A program made the position numbers and the translations under genes. Of a stretch of 64,000 nucleotides of DNA, positions 17,849 through 27,630 are shown piece by piece. Where the stretch lies: contig CAZFZT010000001.1 in NCBI GenBank assembly GCA_964523675.1, positions 1 through 64,000 of the forward strand, in the 5' to 3' direction. Position 1 is the stretch's first letter; every line of letters starts with the position of its first letter. The DNA is from CAZFZT01 sp964523675 (GTDB lineage: Bacteria > Planctomycetota > Phycisphaerae > Phycisphaerales > SM1A02). The notes under the pieces are model-generated. The model did no database searches, had not been told where the DNA came from, and saw nothing but the letters and a program-made list of their open reading frames with translations.

Positions 17849-18691
17849 ATGAGCGAATTGTCAGGTTCAAACGGAAACAATCCGGGATGCCTGAACGGGC
17901 AGCCAGCGCACGTGGAGCCAGTTCATGAGCGGCTGCGCAGCTTCGGTATGTCAGGTGACTGTTCAATCGTAGCCCAGGGCGTGCATAAGACCTACCGCTC
18001 GGGAGGTCGCGATGTGCATGCACTGCGCGGGATCGATCTTGAGATCGGCGAGTCCGGCTTCTATGGAATCATGGGACCGTCGGGAAGCGGCAAGACCACG
18101 CTTCTGCATCTTCTCGCTGCGCTTGATCGGCCGGACCGAGGGCAGATCTGCGTGTCCGGTGAGCGCATTGACACGATGAGTGAGTCAAGGCTGACGCTCT
18201 TTCGCCGGCGCAAGATCGGCATCGTCTTTCAACATTTCAATCTGGTGTCAACACTGACCGCGCTCGATAACGTCACATTGCCTGCGATGTTGGATGGCGT
18301 TCCTGTGAAGGAGCGGCGCAAGCGAGGCGAGCAACTGCTTGATCGGCTGGGGCTCGCAGCTCGAGCGCATCATCGGCCGGATGCGCTTTCCGGTGGCGAG
18401 CAGCAGCGGGTGGCAATCGCGCGATCGCTCATTTTCTCACCTTCGGTCGTGTTCGCCGACGAGCCGACTGGCAATCTTGATTCAGGAACAGGCGCGTACG
18501 TGTGGGGCCTTCTGAGGGAACTTGCGGAGGAGCATCAACTGACCGTGCTGATGGTGACGCATGAGCCGTCAGCCGCTTCGCATTGCAAACGCATCTTCGT
18601 CCTTCGCGACGGTCTCATTGAAAGGGCCTACGACGTTGACCGGGACGCTTCTGGCCAGTTTGGCCATCGCACGCAACAACCTCTCCGGTAG
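17849..18691 (+). CDS. ABC transporter ATP-binding protein, LolD/MacB type
   Basis: 280 aa. Walker A GPSGSGKTT near residue 78, Q-loop VFQHFNLV, signature LSGGEQQRVAIARSL, Walker B VVFADEPTGNLD and H-loop MVTHE. A leader of about 35 polar residues precedes the core. This class drives lipoprotein release (LolCDE), peptide export or MacB-like mechanotransmission. It partners the large FtsX-type permease that follows and overlaps it. GGAG lies 12 nt before ATG 17849. Confidence 0.92.
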   Translation: MSELSGSNGNNPGCLNGQPAHVEPVHERLRSFGMSGDCSIVAQGVHKTYRSGGRDVHALRGIDLEIGESGFYGIMGPSGSGKTTLLHLLAALDRPDRGQICVSGERIDTMSESRLTLFRRRKIGIVFQHFNLVSTLTALDNVTLPAMLDGVPVKERRKRGEQLLDRLGLAARAHHRPDALSGGEQQRVAIARSLIFSPSVVFADEPTGNLDSGTGAYVWGLLRELAEEHQLTVLMVTHEPSAASHCKRIFVLRDGLIERAYDVDRDASGQFGHRTQQPLR

Positions 18692-21251
18692 GCCCTGGCG
18701 GACCGCGCTCATTGTTGGGGCCGTGGCGATCGCGGGATCGCTGGCCGTGGCTGTTTCGTGCGCGATCAGTTCCGTGCAGGGATCGATGGAACTGGCGCTT
18801 GAGCGCATTCTCGGCAAGGCGGATGCCCGCATCATTCACCCAGGTCTCGGCCGCTTCGATGATGAGATACTCGAACAAGTGCGCAGCTGGCCGGAGGTCG
18901 AACATGCCAGCGGTCGTGTCGTGGCCACGCTGACATTCGTGCACAGCGACCGCCGGGTTGACGAGAAAACAGGGCGGGTGCTGCGTGCTTCGCCCAGCGC
19001 GATCGGAATCGACTTTGTCGAGGATGCGCGGTTTCTTGAGCTCGACCTGATCGCCGGTCACATGCCCGCACATGATAATGAGATTCTGCTCGACAGCATC
19101 ACAACTGAGGAGTTGAAAGCGTCCGTCGGCGATGAGCTTCGCCTCGATCACTTTGGAGCGCCGATCCATTTCACTGTCGCAGGTGTCTTTGAACGGCAGC
19201 GCCTGCTCGGCGCGGTGCAAAGACCCCAGGTGCGCCTTGATCGCCGGACGCTCGAACGCGCGGTCGGCGGCATTCGCGGCGAACTCTCCAGCATCATGAT
19301 CCTGACGCGCTCGGGCGTCGATGTTCAGCAGTTCTGTGAAGCACGTGGGGCGGAGCTGCCTGAAGCAATCAACCTGGAGCCGGCCGAGCGCGTGCGTTCC
19401 GGCTTTGATCGACGCATCGCAGCAAGCCGCATTGCAGTGGTCATCACGTCGATCCTTACGTTCATGAGCGCCTCGTTCATCATCGTGACCGCGCTGACGA
19501 CGTCAGTGACGGAGCGGCAGCGTGAGATGGCGGTGATTCGCAGCATCGGCGCGAGCCGCAGACAGATTTTCCTCTCGCAGATTTCTGTCGGGGTGATTCT
19601 GGGGCTGATTGGCGCAGCGATCGCGATACCGATGGGGATTGGCCTTGCGGCTGTGCTCATTTCGTGGTTCAGCGAGGAGTTGCCGGCAGGTCTTGCCATC
19701 AGCAGAAGCGGCATCGTGCTGGCGGTCGGCGGCTCGATTGCAGCCGGTCTTGTTGGCGCGTTGTATCCAGCGTACATTGCCAGCCGGGTTACTCCAATGC
19801 AGGCGATGGCATGGCGGGCGCGGCCGCCACGCGTCATTGGCATAGTCGCATGTACGTTCTTGGGGTTTGTTTTTATTGCTGCGCAATTGGCGCTGCTTTC
19901 GCCGCGCCTGCCCGGAGGTGTGGATGGGCAGTTCTATCGCTATGTCTATGTCGGTCTGCCCGGCGTTCACATCGGATACTTCGTTCTGGCGGTGCCGGTG
20001 GTCATCCTGTTGTCGCTCGTGATCGCGCCGCTGATCTCGCGTTTGCTGCGCCTTCCGAAGGGTGTTCTGGCACAATCAATCCTGGCAACGCCTTATCGCC
20101 ATGGCTTCACGGCCGGGGCATTGATGGTGGGAGTGTCAATTCTCGTCTCAACATGGGGCGGTATGGCGTCTTTGATGAATGATTGGGTCTCCACGATCCG
20201 TTTTCCTGACGGTTTCGCTTATCACCCGACCGGCCTCTCACCGCGCCAGCAGCGGACGATTCAGCGGATGGAGTTTGTCGAGGACGCGTGTCCGATTGGA
20301 ATGTTGCAGTTGCGAGTCGCGGGGCAGCAGGTATTCGGGTTGCAGGGACTTTCGCCAGCGTTCGTGATGGGGGCCGGCGCGGACCCAAAGCGTTTCCTTG
20401 ATATGAACGCTGTCAAGTGGGTGCAGGGCACGCGCGAGGAAGCAGTGCCGCGACTGATGGACGGCGATGCGATTCTTGTGTCGGAGCGGTTTCTCGTCGC
20501 GCGGAATCTGGGCATTGGCGACCGGCTCACGCTTGCTTCAGGCCGAACGGAGAAGTCGTTTGAGATTGTCGGGGTCGTGAGTGTTCCGGGATTGGAGATT
20601 GCGATTCAATCATTTGGCGTGCGCAGCGCATATATGGAGTTGGCCATTAGCATGGTGCTCATGAGTGATCGAGCGCTTGCGGAGCATTTTCAACATCGAG
20701 ATGCGCACGTGATGCAGGTCAATCTGGATGACAGTGTGAGTGATGAAGAAGTCGAGGCCGCCATTGCACGAGCTGCGCCTGGGGTGCGATTTCGCAGTGG
20801 GCGATGGATCTTGGACAAGATTTACGAGTTCCTCGGCACACTCTTAGCGATCCAGACCGTCATCGCCTTTTCCGCTTTGTTCCTCGCGTGCATCGGAGCG
20901 GGGAATGTGATTGTGGCGAACATTCATGCGCGGCGGTATGAGTATGGTGTCCTTCGCGCGACAGGAGCGCATCGCGGCGTGCTACTGCGGCTGATCATGG
21001 CTGAAGCAGGCGTCCTTGCAATAGCCGGCGCGGTGGTGGGGACTGTGCTCGGCCTGCACCTGACGTGGGTGGGGACTGTTTTTTATCGTGAGCTGGCGGG
21101 CATCGAACTGCGCACCACATTTGCGACCTTGCCGGTCGCAATTGGGTGGGGCGTGCTGGTGCTCATGACGATTGCCGCGGCCGCCCCCGCTGCGATTTCA
21201 TTGATGCGTCAGCAGCCGGCTGCGCTGCTTTCCACGGGACGAAACGGGTAG
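18636..21251 (+). CDS. FtsX/MacB-type ABC permease, two-unit form
   Basis: About 871 aa. An N-terminal membrane segment (RTALIVGAVAIAGSLAVAV) is followed by a periplasmic MacB-like domain, an FtsX core of three segments near 280-400, another segment, a second periplasmic domain and a final FtsX core of three segments (about 745-865, VIVANIHARRYEYGVLRATG). This two-FtsX layout matches lipoprotein or peptide exporters. The start is uncertain: TTG 18636, preceded by AAAGGG, gives a 56-nt overlap with the ATPase gene; ATG 18561 would overlap by 131 nt. Confidence 0.88.
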   Translation: MTGTLLASLAIARNNLSGRPWRTALIVGAVAIAGSLAVAVSCAISSVQGSMELALERILGKADARIIHPGLGRFDDEILEQVRSWPEVEHASGRVVATLTFVHSDRRVDEKTGRVLRASPSAIGIDFVEDARFLELDLIAGHMPAHDNEILLDSITTEELKASVGDELRLDHFGAPIHFTVAGVFERQRLLGAVQRPQVRLDRRTLERAVGGIRGELSSIMILTRSGVDVQQFCEARGAELPEAINLEPAERVRSGFDRRIAASRIAVVITSILTFMSASFIIVTALTTSVTERQREMAVIRSIGASRRQIFLSQISVGVILGLIGAAIAIPMGIGLAAVLISWFSEELPAGLAISRSGIVLAVGGSIAAGLVGALYPAYIASRVTPMQAMAWRARPPRVIGIVACTFLGFVFIAAQLALLSPRLPGGVDGQFYRYVYVGLPGVHIGYFVLAVPVVILLSLVIAPLISRLLRLPKGVLAQSILATPYRHGFTAGALMVGVSILVSTWGGMASLMNDWVSTIRFPDGFAYHPTGLSPRQQRTIQRMEFVEDACPIGMLQLRVAGQQVFGLQGLSPAFVMGAGADPKRFLDMNAVKWVQGTREEAVPRLMDGDAILVSERFLVARNLGIGDRLTLASGRTEKSFEIVGVVSVPGLEIAIQSFGVRSAYMELAISMVLMSDRALAEHFQHRDAHVMQVNLDDSVSDEEVEAAIARAAPGVRFRSGRWILDKIYEFLGTLLAIQTVIAFSALFLACIGAGNVIVANIHARRYEYGVLRATGAHRGVLLRLIMAEAGVLAIAGAVVGTVLGLHLTWVGTVFYRELAGIELRTTFATLPVAIGWGVLVLMTIAAAAPAAISLMRQQPAALLSTGRNG

Positions 21252-21295
21252 CGGCAGACATACGGCAGTTTCGTTTCCGTTCCGGCGCGGATACG

Positions 21296-22123
21296 ATGGC
21301 GCCGATGCAATTTGCAGCCGTCCAGTTCGATATCGTCTGGGAAGACAAAGCCGCCAATCACGAGATCATCGAGCGCATCATTGACGAGGCACAACCCGCC
21401 ATTGAGCCCGGCACATTCGTGTTGCTGCCGGAGCTCGGCGATACGGGTTTCAGTTTCAATCTTGATCGCATCGTTGATGGCCGAACGCTCGAGTGGGCAT
21501 GCGGCTTCGCGCGGTCGCGCGGCATCTGGCTTCAGCCGGGTTTCGCAGAGCGCGCTGAAGATGGCCGCGGGCGAAACTGCGCTGCCATCATCGATCCCGA
21601 GGGAAACGTGCGAGGCATCTATCGCAAGGTGCATCCCTTCAGCTACGGCAAGGAGATCGAGCACTTCGATGGCGGCGATGTGCTCTTCTCGCAGCAATGC
21701 AATGATTTTCGCGTCTGCCCACTCATCTGCTATGACCTGCGGTTTCCAGAACTTTGGCGGCTGGGCGCGCTGGGCGGCGCAGAGGTGTTCACCATCGGCG
21801 CGAGTTGGCCCGCTGCGAGGCAAAGTCATTGGCGGGCGCTGCTCATTGCACGCGCGATCGAGAACCAGGCGTTCGTCGTCGCCGCCAACCGGACCGGCCG
21901 CGACCCGCACATTCAGTACGCCGGTGGCTCCATCATCGTTTCGCCGACGGGCGATGTGCTGACGGAAGCCGGTGAGGCGGAAACCATTCTGCGGGCTCGC
22001 TTTGAGCCGGACACGCTGCGAATGTGGCGCGAAAAATTCCCGGCGCTCAAAGACATCCACAGAGGCCTTCTCGGCAACATTCCCCATGCGACCTCGACCG
22101 AACAGGTGAACGCAACTCAGTGA
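21296..22123 (+). CDS. Carbon-nitrogen hydrolase (nitrilase superfamily)
   Basis: 275 aa. The Glu-Lys-Cys triad is visible: Glu in LLPELGDTGF, Lys in IYRKVHPFSYGKE, Cys in PLICYDLRFPELWR. That last motif is typical of omega-amidase (YafV/NIT2) and other amidases rather than true nitrilases. The likely reaction is hydrolysis of a small amide; the substrate is unknown. ATG 21296 or ATG 21305 is the start. The gene follows the permease gene by 44 nt on the same strand. Confidence 0.9.
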   Translation: MAPMQFAAVQFDIVWEDKAANHEIIERIIDEAQPAIEPGTFVLLPELGDTGFSFNLDRIVDGRTLEWACGFARSRGIWLQPGFAERAEDGRGRNCAAIIDPEGNVRGIYRKVHPFSYGKEIEHFDGGDVLFSQQCNDFRVCPLICYDLRFPELWRLGALGGAEVFTIGASWPAARQSHWRALLIARAIENQAFVVAANRTGRDPHIQYAGGSIIVSPTGDVLTEAGEAETILRARFEPDTLRMWREKFPALKDIHRGLLGNIPHATSTEQVNATQ

Positions 22124-22232
22124 GGTCAGAGTGGCGCCTTTGAGGAGTTGCCACATCATCTGGTGCCGGGCCTCAAAGCAGTCGCTGTGCCGATGCAATT
22201 GCAAGCGGGTCGATGCTTACGATTCGCTGAGC

Positions 22233-22520
22233 ATGAATTGGTATGCCAACATGGGATTGCGGCAAGCCCGGCGGATCGTTGTCAGCGTGATTGGATTTAC
22301 GGTGCTGGTGGTCGGTGTCGCGCTTCTGGTGCTGCCCGGCCCGGCTATGCTGGTGATCCCGATTGGGCTTGCAATCCTCGCTACCGAGTTCATCTGGGCG
22401 AGGCGGCTGCTTCGCCGCGTCCGACGGGCTGCGGGCAATGTGCATCAGGCGGCGAAGCGGAGATTCTCCGGCTGGCGAACGCGCAAGGAGCCGCAGATTG
22501 ACTGTGCCAGGTCAAAGTGA
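22233..22520 (+). CDS. Small PGPGW-family transmembrane protein
   Basis: 95 aa. Two hydrophobic helices form a hairpin around LPGPAMLVIPIGLAILATEF, the hallmark of the PGPGW family (unknown function, found in many bacteria). The C-terminal half is basic (RRLLRRVRRAAGNVHQAAKRR) and likely cytoplasmic. ATG 22233 is chosen because the upstream open frame is Cys-rich and non-conserved in look. The stop codon lies inside a perfect 10-bp inverted repeat. Confidence 0.75.
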   Translation: MNWYANMGLRQARRIVVSVIGFTVLVVGVALLVLPGPAMLVIPIGLAILATEFIWARRLLRRVRRAAGNVHQAAKRRFSGWRTRKEPQIDCARSK

Positions 22521-22557
22521 GCTCCAAATCGGCATCCGAGGCGTGCGTCACTTTGAC
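22511..22557. repeat. Perfect 10-bp inverted repeat at the end of the PGPGW gene
   Basis: GTCAAAGTGA (22511-22520, containing the stop codon) is exactly complementary to TCACTTTGAC (22548-22557), with 27 nt between. No T-tract follows. Its right arm overlaps the candidate -35 of the tRNA-Ala promoter, so a DNA-binding site is as likely as an RNA stem. Confidence 0.55.
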
Positions 22558-22580
22558 CGCGGCCGGCTTTCCGCTATCCT
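22553..22580 (+). promoter_or_regulatory. Candidate sigma-70 promoter for tRNA-Ala(GGC)
   Basis: TTGACC (22553-22558), 16-nt spacer, TATCCT (22575-22580). A start near 22587 gives a 45-nt tRNA leader. The -35 overlaps an inverted repeat. Confidence 0.45.
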
Positions 22581-22631
22581 TCTCTTCCCGTTGCGAATGC
22601 AGTGTTTGCCGCCCGCAGCGAGAGACAACTT

Positions 22632-22704
<73 letters not shown>

Positions 22705-22711
22705 CTTCAGC

Positions 22712-22730
22712 GGGATCAGTTCCTGATCCC
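22712..22730 (+). other. Stem-loop directly after tRNA-Ala
   Basis: GGGATCAG (22712-22719), loop TTC, CTGATCCC (22723-22730): a perfect 8-bp stem eight nt past the tRNA. A TTTT lies about 12 nt further on. It may be a weak terminator or a processing signal before atpC. Confidence 0.5.
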
Positions 22731-22773
22731 ATGTGGTCCGCATTTTGAACCCGCACTATCACCGGAGTTCCCA

Positions 22774-23196
22774 TTGGCTAAGACGTTTCGCTGCTCCATC
22801 GTTACACCGACTCAAGCTGTGCTGGACGACGACGTGACTTACGTCTCGTTTCAGGCATGGGACGGTCAGAAGGGTGTGATGCCGGGTGAATCACCGCTGT
22901 TGACGCGGCTGGGTATCGGCTCGGTGCGGCTGGATTTTCCTGAAGGTGGAAGCCGGTGGTTCCTGGTGGATGGCGGCTTTGCTCAGGTGCAGGACAATGT
23001 GCTGACACTGCTCACGGAAGGGGCCACGGCCGCCGAATCGATCTCTCTTCAGGAGGTCAACGCCGAGCTTGCGGAGCTCAATGCGCGTATTCCGGAGAAG
23101 GTTGCCGATCGCACCCGGCTTGAGCGCGAGCAGCAGCGAGCCATGGCGAAGAAGTCGCTGGCCGAGCTCATGGCATCGCGCGGCCACGCTTTGTGA
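22774..23196 (+). CDS. atpC: F1 ATP synthase epsilon subunit
   Basis: 140 aa. The N-terminal beta-sandwich has the family pattern FRCSIVTPTQAVLDDDV and KGVMPGESPLLTRLG, with FLVDGGFAQVQDNVLTLL; the C-terminal helical hairpin is Glu/Arg-rich. The start is TTG 22774, with GGAG at 22764-22767 six nt upstream; the only in-frame ATG upstream lies inside the tRNA. No other ATP synthase gene is in the window, so the subunit is encoded away from the rest of the complex, or at its broken end. Confidence 0.9.
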   Translation: MAKTFRCSIVTPTQAVLDDDVTYVSFQAWDGQKGVMPGESPLLTRLGIGSVRLDFPEGGSRWFLVDGGFAQVQDNVLTLLTEGATAAESISLQEVNAELAELNARIPEKVADRTRLEREQQRAMAKKSLAELMASRGHAL

Positions 23197-23241
23197 GTGT
23201 TCATCATCTCCGCCGGCTCGCATCTGCCTTATGATGCTCGC

Positions 23242-23985
23242 ATGACCCACGTTGAGAGCACGGAGGAGCAGATGGCGGCTGAATCAGATGAGGGATCCGC
23301 CGAGGAAGAGGCAAGCGTCGACATCGAAACCTTCGCCCAACAGGAGGAGCCGTGCGCTGATGTGCCGTTGGAAGCGCGACTCGAAGCTGTTCTGCTCTCG
23401 ACAGATCGGCCGCTGAACGAATCGCGTCTTTCGGAGGTGCTTGGCGTATCAGGGAAGGGCGCAGCAAAGCGATTGCGCGATGCGTTCGCGACACTGAACG
23501 CGGCCTACGAGAAAACCGGCCGCTCATTCCGCGCGGAACGGCTGGCCGGGGGGTGGCAACTTCTGACGGTTCCTGCGTTCGGGCCGCTGCTTCATCGACT
23601 GCACACTGAGCGGCAACAGTCACGCTTGAGTCAAGCGGCGCTGGAGACGCTGGCGATCATTGCATATCGCCAGCCGATTATGCGCGCCGAGGTTGAAGCG
23701 ATCCGTGGCGTCGCATCCGGCGAGGTGTTGCGCGGCCTGCTCGAACGGCGTCTGATCAAAATTGCGGGCCGGGCCGAGGAATTGGGCCGTCCGATGCTGT
23801 ATGGAACGACAAAGGAGTTTCTGAAGGTATTTGGCCTTGGCTCTCTCGATGATCTGCCTGCCGTGCAAGGACTGTCGCCGCGTGCAGAGAAGGCGGCGCC
23901 TCCGCCGAAAAACACAGCGACTGGCGAGGATGGAGCCGGCGAGAGCAGCGAACCGGCGGCGAACGATCAAGAAGACGCTGGTTGA
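23242..23985 (+). CDS. scpB: Segregation and condensation protein B
   Basis: 247 aa. Partner of SMC and ScpA in the chromosome condensin complex. Acidic N-terminus (about 1-50), two winged-helix domains, with core motifs QAALETLAIIAYRQPI, RAEVEAIRGVASGEVLRGLLERRLI and RPMLYGTTKEFLKVFGL. A disordered C-terminal tail rich in Glu, Gly and Asn follows. ATG 23242 is preferred; a GTG directly at the atpC stop (23197) is an alternative. scpA and smc are not in the window. Confidence 0.93.
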   Translation: MTHVESTEEQMAAESDEGSAEEEASVDIETFAQQEEPCADVPLEARLEAVLLSTDRPLNESRLSEVLGVSGKGAAKRLRDAFATLNAAYEKTGRSFRAERLAGGWQLLTVPAFGPLLHRLHTERQQSRLSQAALETLAIIAYRQPIMRAEVEAIRGVASGEVLRGLLERRLIKIAGRAEELGRPMLYGTTKEFLKVFGLGSLDDLPAVQGLSPRAEKAAPPPKNTATGEDGAGESSEPAANDQEDAG

Positions 23986-23991
23986 GCAGGT

Positions 23992-26900
23992 TCAGTTGTT
24001 AACTCGGCCGCCCAGGATGCGCGAGATGGCGTCCGTAACGTCGGCGAAGGGCATGACCTGGATGTCTCGTTCGGCGATGGTGCCGTCGATTCGGACGGAC
24101 GCAGTATCGGTCTGAATGGCGCCAATGAGTCGATCGAGACTCTTGACGCCGGGCAAGTCGAGATCGCGCAACGGTCGAACGACACCTGCAGCAACGCCGG
24201 AGATAGGAGAGTCAGCACCGCGCCAGATGTTCTCCAAGCGCAGACGTGCGACAATGTCCGTGCCGCGATTGAAATACGTCAGTCGGCGAATGTCGATGGC
24301 GTTGTTTTCGAGCCGGATGAACGCCTCGCCATAGCCGGTCGGCTCGGACCTGCCGAAGTCAATGCGCAGCACGTTGTACAGCGCAGCAAAACCGGGGACA
24401 GCAACAAGATCGGACTGCTCGATCGACAGGTTCGCCTGCCCGAAGAGGCGAGGCCCGGTCATGCGCTCAACCTCTTCGCCCTCAAAGGTGGTAACGGTTT
24501 CGATTGCAGGACTGATCAAGTACCCTCCGACTGATCCCCAACCGGAAATGCGGCCGGGTATGGGGCGTCGCTCATCTGAGTTCGTCATGAACCGCGCGAT
24601 CTGTTCCAAGTCCAGATCGTCGAGCGTCACGTGTACATGGACGAAAGGATCACCTTCATGCTGGGTGAGCCGGCCCCAGAAATCGATTGTCCCGCCTGCG
24701 AGATTGGCAGTGGCATGCTGGATCATCAAGCGATCGCGGCCGAGGTACGCTTCAACAGTGGCCGCCTCAATGGCAATCTCGCCGTAGTGTGAATCTTGAA
24801 GGGTCGCGCTAAGGTTGAGGCGGATGGGCTCGACCGCTCGAGGATCGTCGGTGCGCTGGGCGGAAAATGTACCGCTGCTGATTCCATCGAGCGGCAGGAA
24901 CCGATCTGAGTACTGCGCCAGCAGGCCGAGATCAACACCGCTCCATTGCGCTTCGAGAACACTTTGTGACCACTGTTGCGGGTCGAGGTAAAGCGTACCG
25001 TTGCCGGTGGTTTCTCCCCCGAGCACATCCGCATGGAGCGTGTGCAGGTGGATCGTTCGGCCGAGTATGCCCGCTTGCAGATCGAACTCACCGATCGGTG
25101 CATCACGAAGAGATGCTGATCCAACGACCTTGAAATCACCGACAGCGCTGACGTCCGTGAGATCGATGTCGAGAGCGGCATCACCGGAAACGCGCCCCGT
25201 AACATCAAGTGCCGTTAGTTCCAATGGCCAGTCGGTGACGGCAACGTCGACAGTGAGCGCGCTCAGGTCATTGAGATTCATTACAGCAGAGCCGCTCATC
25301 ATGCCATCACCGTGTTCCAGCACGAGATCAGTAAAGTGTGCAGTCTGACCCGCGATATAGACCTTGCCGCTTCCGCTTTCTGCTCGGAAGACGCGGCCGC
25401 GCAGATCGTCTGCCGCCCAGGAGCCCTCCACTTCCGCACGTGAAAACTCAAGATCAGGAATGAGTACCGCAACGGTGAGCGATGCAGTACCTGCGTACCC
25501 CGCCGGGCCACCGAGCATGGCGACGAGTCGCTCAATGTCCGCTGCATCGGCATCGACTGTGAGGGCGGCGCTGTGGAGTGCGCGACCGTACTTGCCGGTG
25601 ACTTGCCAGGTGCCTCCAATGAACTCGAACGTGTCTGATTCGAAACGTGCTGATTCTGCGTCGACTTCACCATCCAATCGAACTGCTATCTCGTCGAACG
25701 TCCGTCCATTCCAGTCGAGTCCGACTGCGTTGATGATGCCGCCGATCTGAAGTTGGAGTGGTTGCAACTCGCCGCTGACGTTCATCTCGCCATGAAGCTG
25801 CCCAGTGACCATTGCGCTGGCATCAGGAATTCGCGTGTCGAACAGGAGTCGTGCTGAGAGCGGCGAGGGATCATCGGGCTGGTATCGTCCTGCGAGATGG
25901 AAATCGCCGTCTTGTGTGGTTACCACAAGTTGCTCCAGTTCAATAGCACGATCGCCGGTTGCGCTGGAAGCCCGCAGGCGGAAATGAAGTGGCGCATTCT
26001 CAAGTCGATTCAGACTCACGGGTGGCGTCCAATTCGTTGCAGCGACATCGGCTGACCATGCATAGGTATCGAGATGAATCACGCCTCGACCTCGGAATGA
26101 TGCATCGGCATCGCTATGCGCGGCTGAGGGCAGATCCAGATCTGTCAGTTGAAGCTGCCGATCCTGAATGATGAATCGGGCGAGAAGTCCGCTGAAATCG
26201 TAGAGGTCTTCTTCTACGGCAATGTCGAACTGCTTCGCCGCAACTCTTCCCCTCAAGGCGTTCCATGAACTCCCAGAGCCGACCAAACTGATTTCTGCAT
26301 CCCATGTGCCTTGCGGAGTCGATCCTTGTGTGGAAAGGGTCGCATCCAGGGTTCTCGGACCGACGGCTGGAGTGGTGAAGTGGATGCCGATCGCGCCGTC
26401 ATGGTCGGCTTCCCATTCAAGAAGCCGGCCCTCCCAGCGGACGCTTGCGTTGCCGCGCTCCTCACCGCCGTCCCACTCGCCGTTGATCTGCGCAGCTAAA
26501 TGACCTTGCCGCCCCTCGCTCTGTGCATGAAGGCGCGAAACGCGCGTTTGCTGCGCCGCCATGTCGTGGATCACACTGCCGCGGAGAAGCCGGAGCGACT
26601 CAAGCTCCGGATGAAGCGCTGTGATGGCAAGATCGTGTGGCTCAATGGTGAGGGTTGATCCAGCGACGGCGAGCGTCACCGCACCGCGCGCTTCCATCTC
26701 CGCCGCAATGAAGCGATCAATCGAGAGCCGGCCGCGGACGCCATTATCGGTAAGCGCGCCATCCCATGTGGCAGCAATTGACAGGTTGCGCGGAATCTCC
26801 AGGACAGTGCTTGCGGAGCCGGCGTCATCTTGGCTTGTGAGTTCATCCTCCGGTTGCGCTTCGACGAGCTGCGTCAGTTCCTGCCGCCATGGATCCAGAT

Positions 26901-27579
26901 ACGGCGCGACGCGCTGAACGTCAAGTTCAAAATGGTGCGGCCAGCGGCCGCGCGGCGAAAGATGTCCGGAGGCGATCTGCTCCTGACCCAGGCGGGCATC
27001 GAACTGCCATGCCAGGGTCGAAGCGCTCGCTCCTTCGATAGAAAGCGGTGCGTACGTGATCACGCGATCGTGGGCAGCGCCGGCCGGAGCCGGATGAATG
27101 TCGATTTGCGCATTGCGTATCGAAATCGACGGAAGGTCGAACGTCTGGCGTGCACGACTTGCGGAATCGCGATGGATCTGGACGCTCTCGGTGATTGCAG
27201 CGGCACGAGCGACATTCCATGCGCCGGCCGCATCCTGACGAATGACCAGATGCGGGGTCTCGACGATAGCTTCATCGATGACAATTCTGCGCAAGAGAAT
27301 CAGACGGATGAGATCGGTGTGCGTGATCCGTAGCGACGAGATGGTGAGGAACGGATCGCGTTCGAGGGGAAGTGCGACGGTGATGCTTTGAAGTTCCGTT
27401 CGGCCACGCCATCCTGTCGACAATGAAGCCGCCTCGAATCGCAGGCCGGTGTTTTCGTGAAGCGCATCAAGGACCATTTGTCGCGGCAGATCTGTCATAA
27501 GCATGATCTGCACGGCCAGCGCAGCAAGGCCGAGCAACACGAAAAGCCCGATGATGAGGCGAAACACCCGTCGTCGCAT
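23992..27579 (-). CDS. Very large AsmA-like envelope protein
   Basis: 1195 aa. One N-terminal membrane anchor (about 8-28) is followed by a long beta-rich periplasmic region. The start RQMVLDALHENTGLRFEAASLSTG is typical of the AsmA/TamB (chorein-like) family, which bridges the periplasm and moves phospholipids or assists outer-membrane proteins. The C-terminal stretch from about 1000 resembles the AsmA-like C-terminal region (ERMTGPRLFGQANLSIEQSD and following). ATG 27579 is the natural start. It converges on scpB with 6 nt between stops. Its presence supports a true outer membrane. Confidence 0.82.
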   Translation of the reverse strand: MRRRVFRLIIGLFVLLGLAALAVQIMLMTDLPRQMVLDALHENTGLRFEAASLSTGWRGRTELQSITVALPLERDPFLTISSLRITHTDLIRLILLRRIVIDEAIVETPHLVIRQDAAGAWNVARAAAITESVQIHRDSASRARQTFDLPSISIRNAQIDIHPAPAGAAHDRVITYAPLSIEGASASTLAWQFDARLGQEQIASGHLSPRGRWPHHFELDVQRVAPYLDPWRQELTQLVEAQPEDELTSQDDAGSASTVLEIPRNLSIAATWDGALTDNGVRGRLSIDRFIAAEMEARGAVTLAVAGSTLTIEPHDLAITALHPELESLRLLRGSVIHDMAAQQTRVSRLHAQSEGRQGHLAAQINGEWDGGEERGNASVRWEGRLLEWEADHDGAIGIHFTTPAVGPRTLDATLSTQGSTPQGTWDAEISLVGSGSSWNALRGRVAAKQFDIAVEEDLYDFSGLLARFIIQDRQLQLTDLDLPSAAHSDADASFRGRGVIHLDTYAWSADVAATNWTPPVSLNRLENAPLHFRLRASSATGDRAIELEQLVVTTQDGDFHLAGRYQPDDPSPLSARLLFDTRIPDASAMVTGQLHGEMNVSGELQPLQLQIGGIINAVGLDWNGRTFDEIAVRLDGEVDAESARFESDTFEFIGGTWQVTGKYGRALHSAALTVDADAADIERLVAMLGGPAGYAGTASLTVAVLIPDLEFSRAEVEGSWAADDLRGRVFRAESGSGKVYIAGQTAHFTDLVLEHGDGMMSGSAVMNLNDLSALTVDVAVTDWPLELTALDVTGRVSGDAALDIDLTDVSAVGDFKVVGSASLRDAPIGEFDLQAGILGRTIHLHTLHADVLGGETTGNGTLYLDPQQWSQSVLEAQWSGVDLGLLAQYSDRFLPLDGISSGTFSAQRTDDPRAVEPIRLNLSATLQDSHYGEIAIEAATVEAYLGRDRLMIQHATANLAGGTIDFWGRLTQHEGDPFVHVHVTLDDLDLEQIARFMTNSDERRPIPGRISGWGSVGGYLISPAIETVTTFEGEEVERMTGPRLFGQANLSIEQSDLVAVPGFAALYNVLRIDFGRSEPTGYGEAFIRLENNAIDIRRLTYFNRGTDIVARLRLENIWRGADSPISGVAAGVVRPLRDLDLPGVKSLDRLIGAIQTDTASVRIDGTIAERDIQVMPFADVTDAISRILGGRVNN

Positions 27580-27630
27580 GGACAGTGAGGATAGGCGACC
27601 GTGTCAGCGGGCGCGGTAGGATCAACTGCG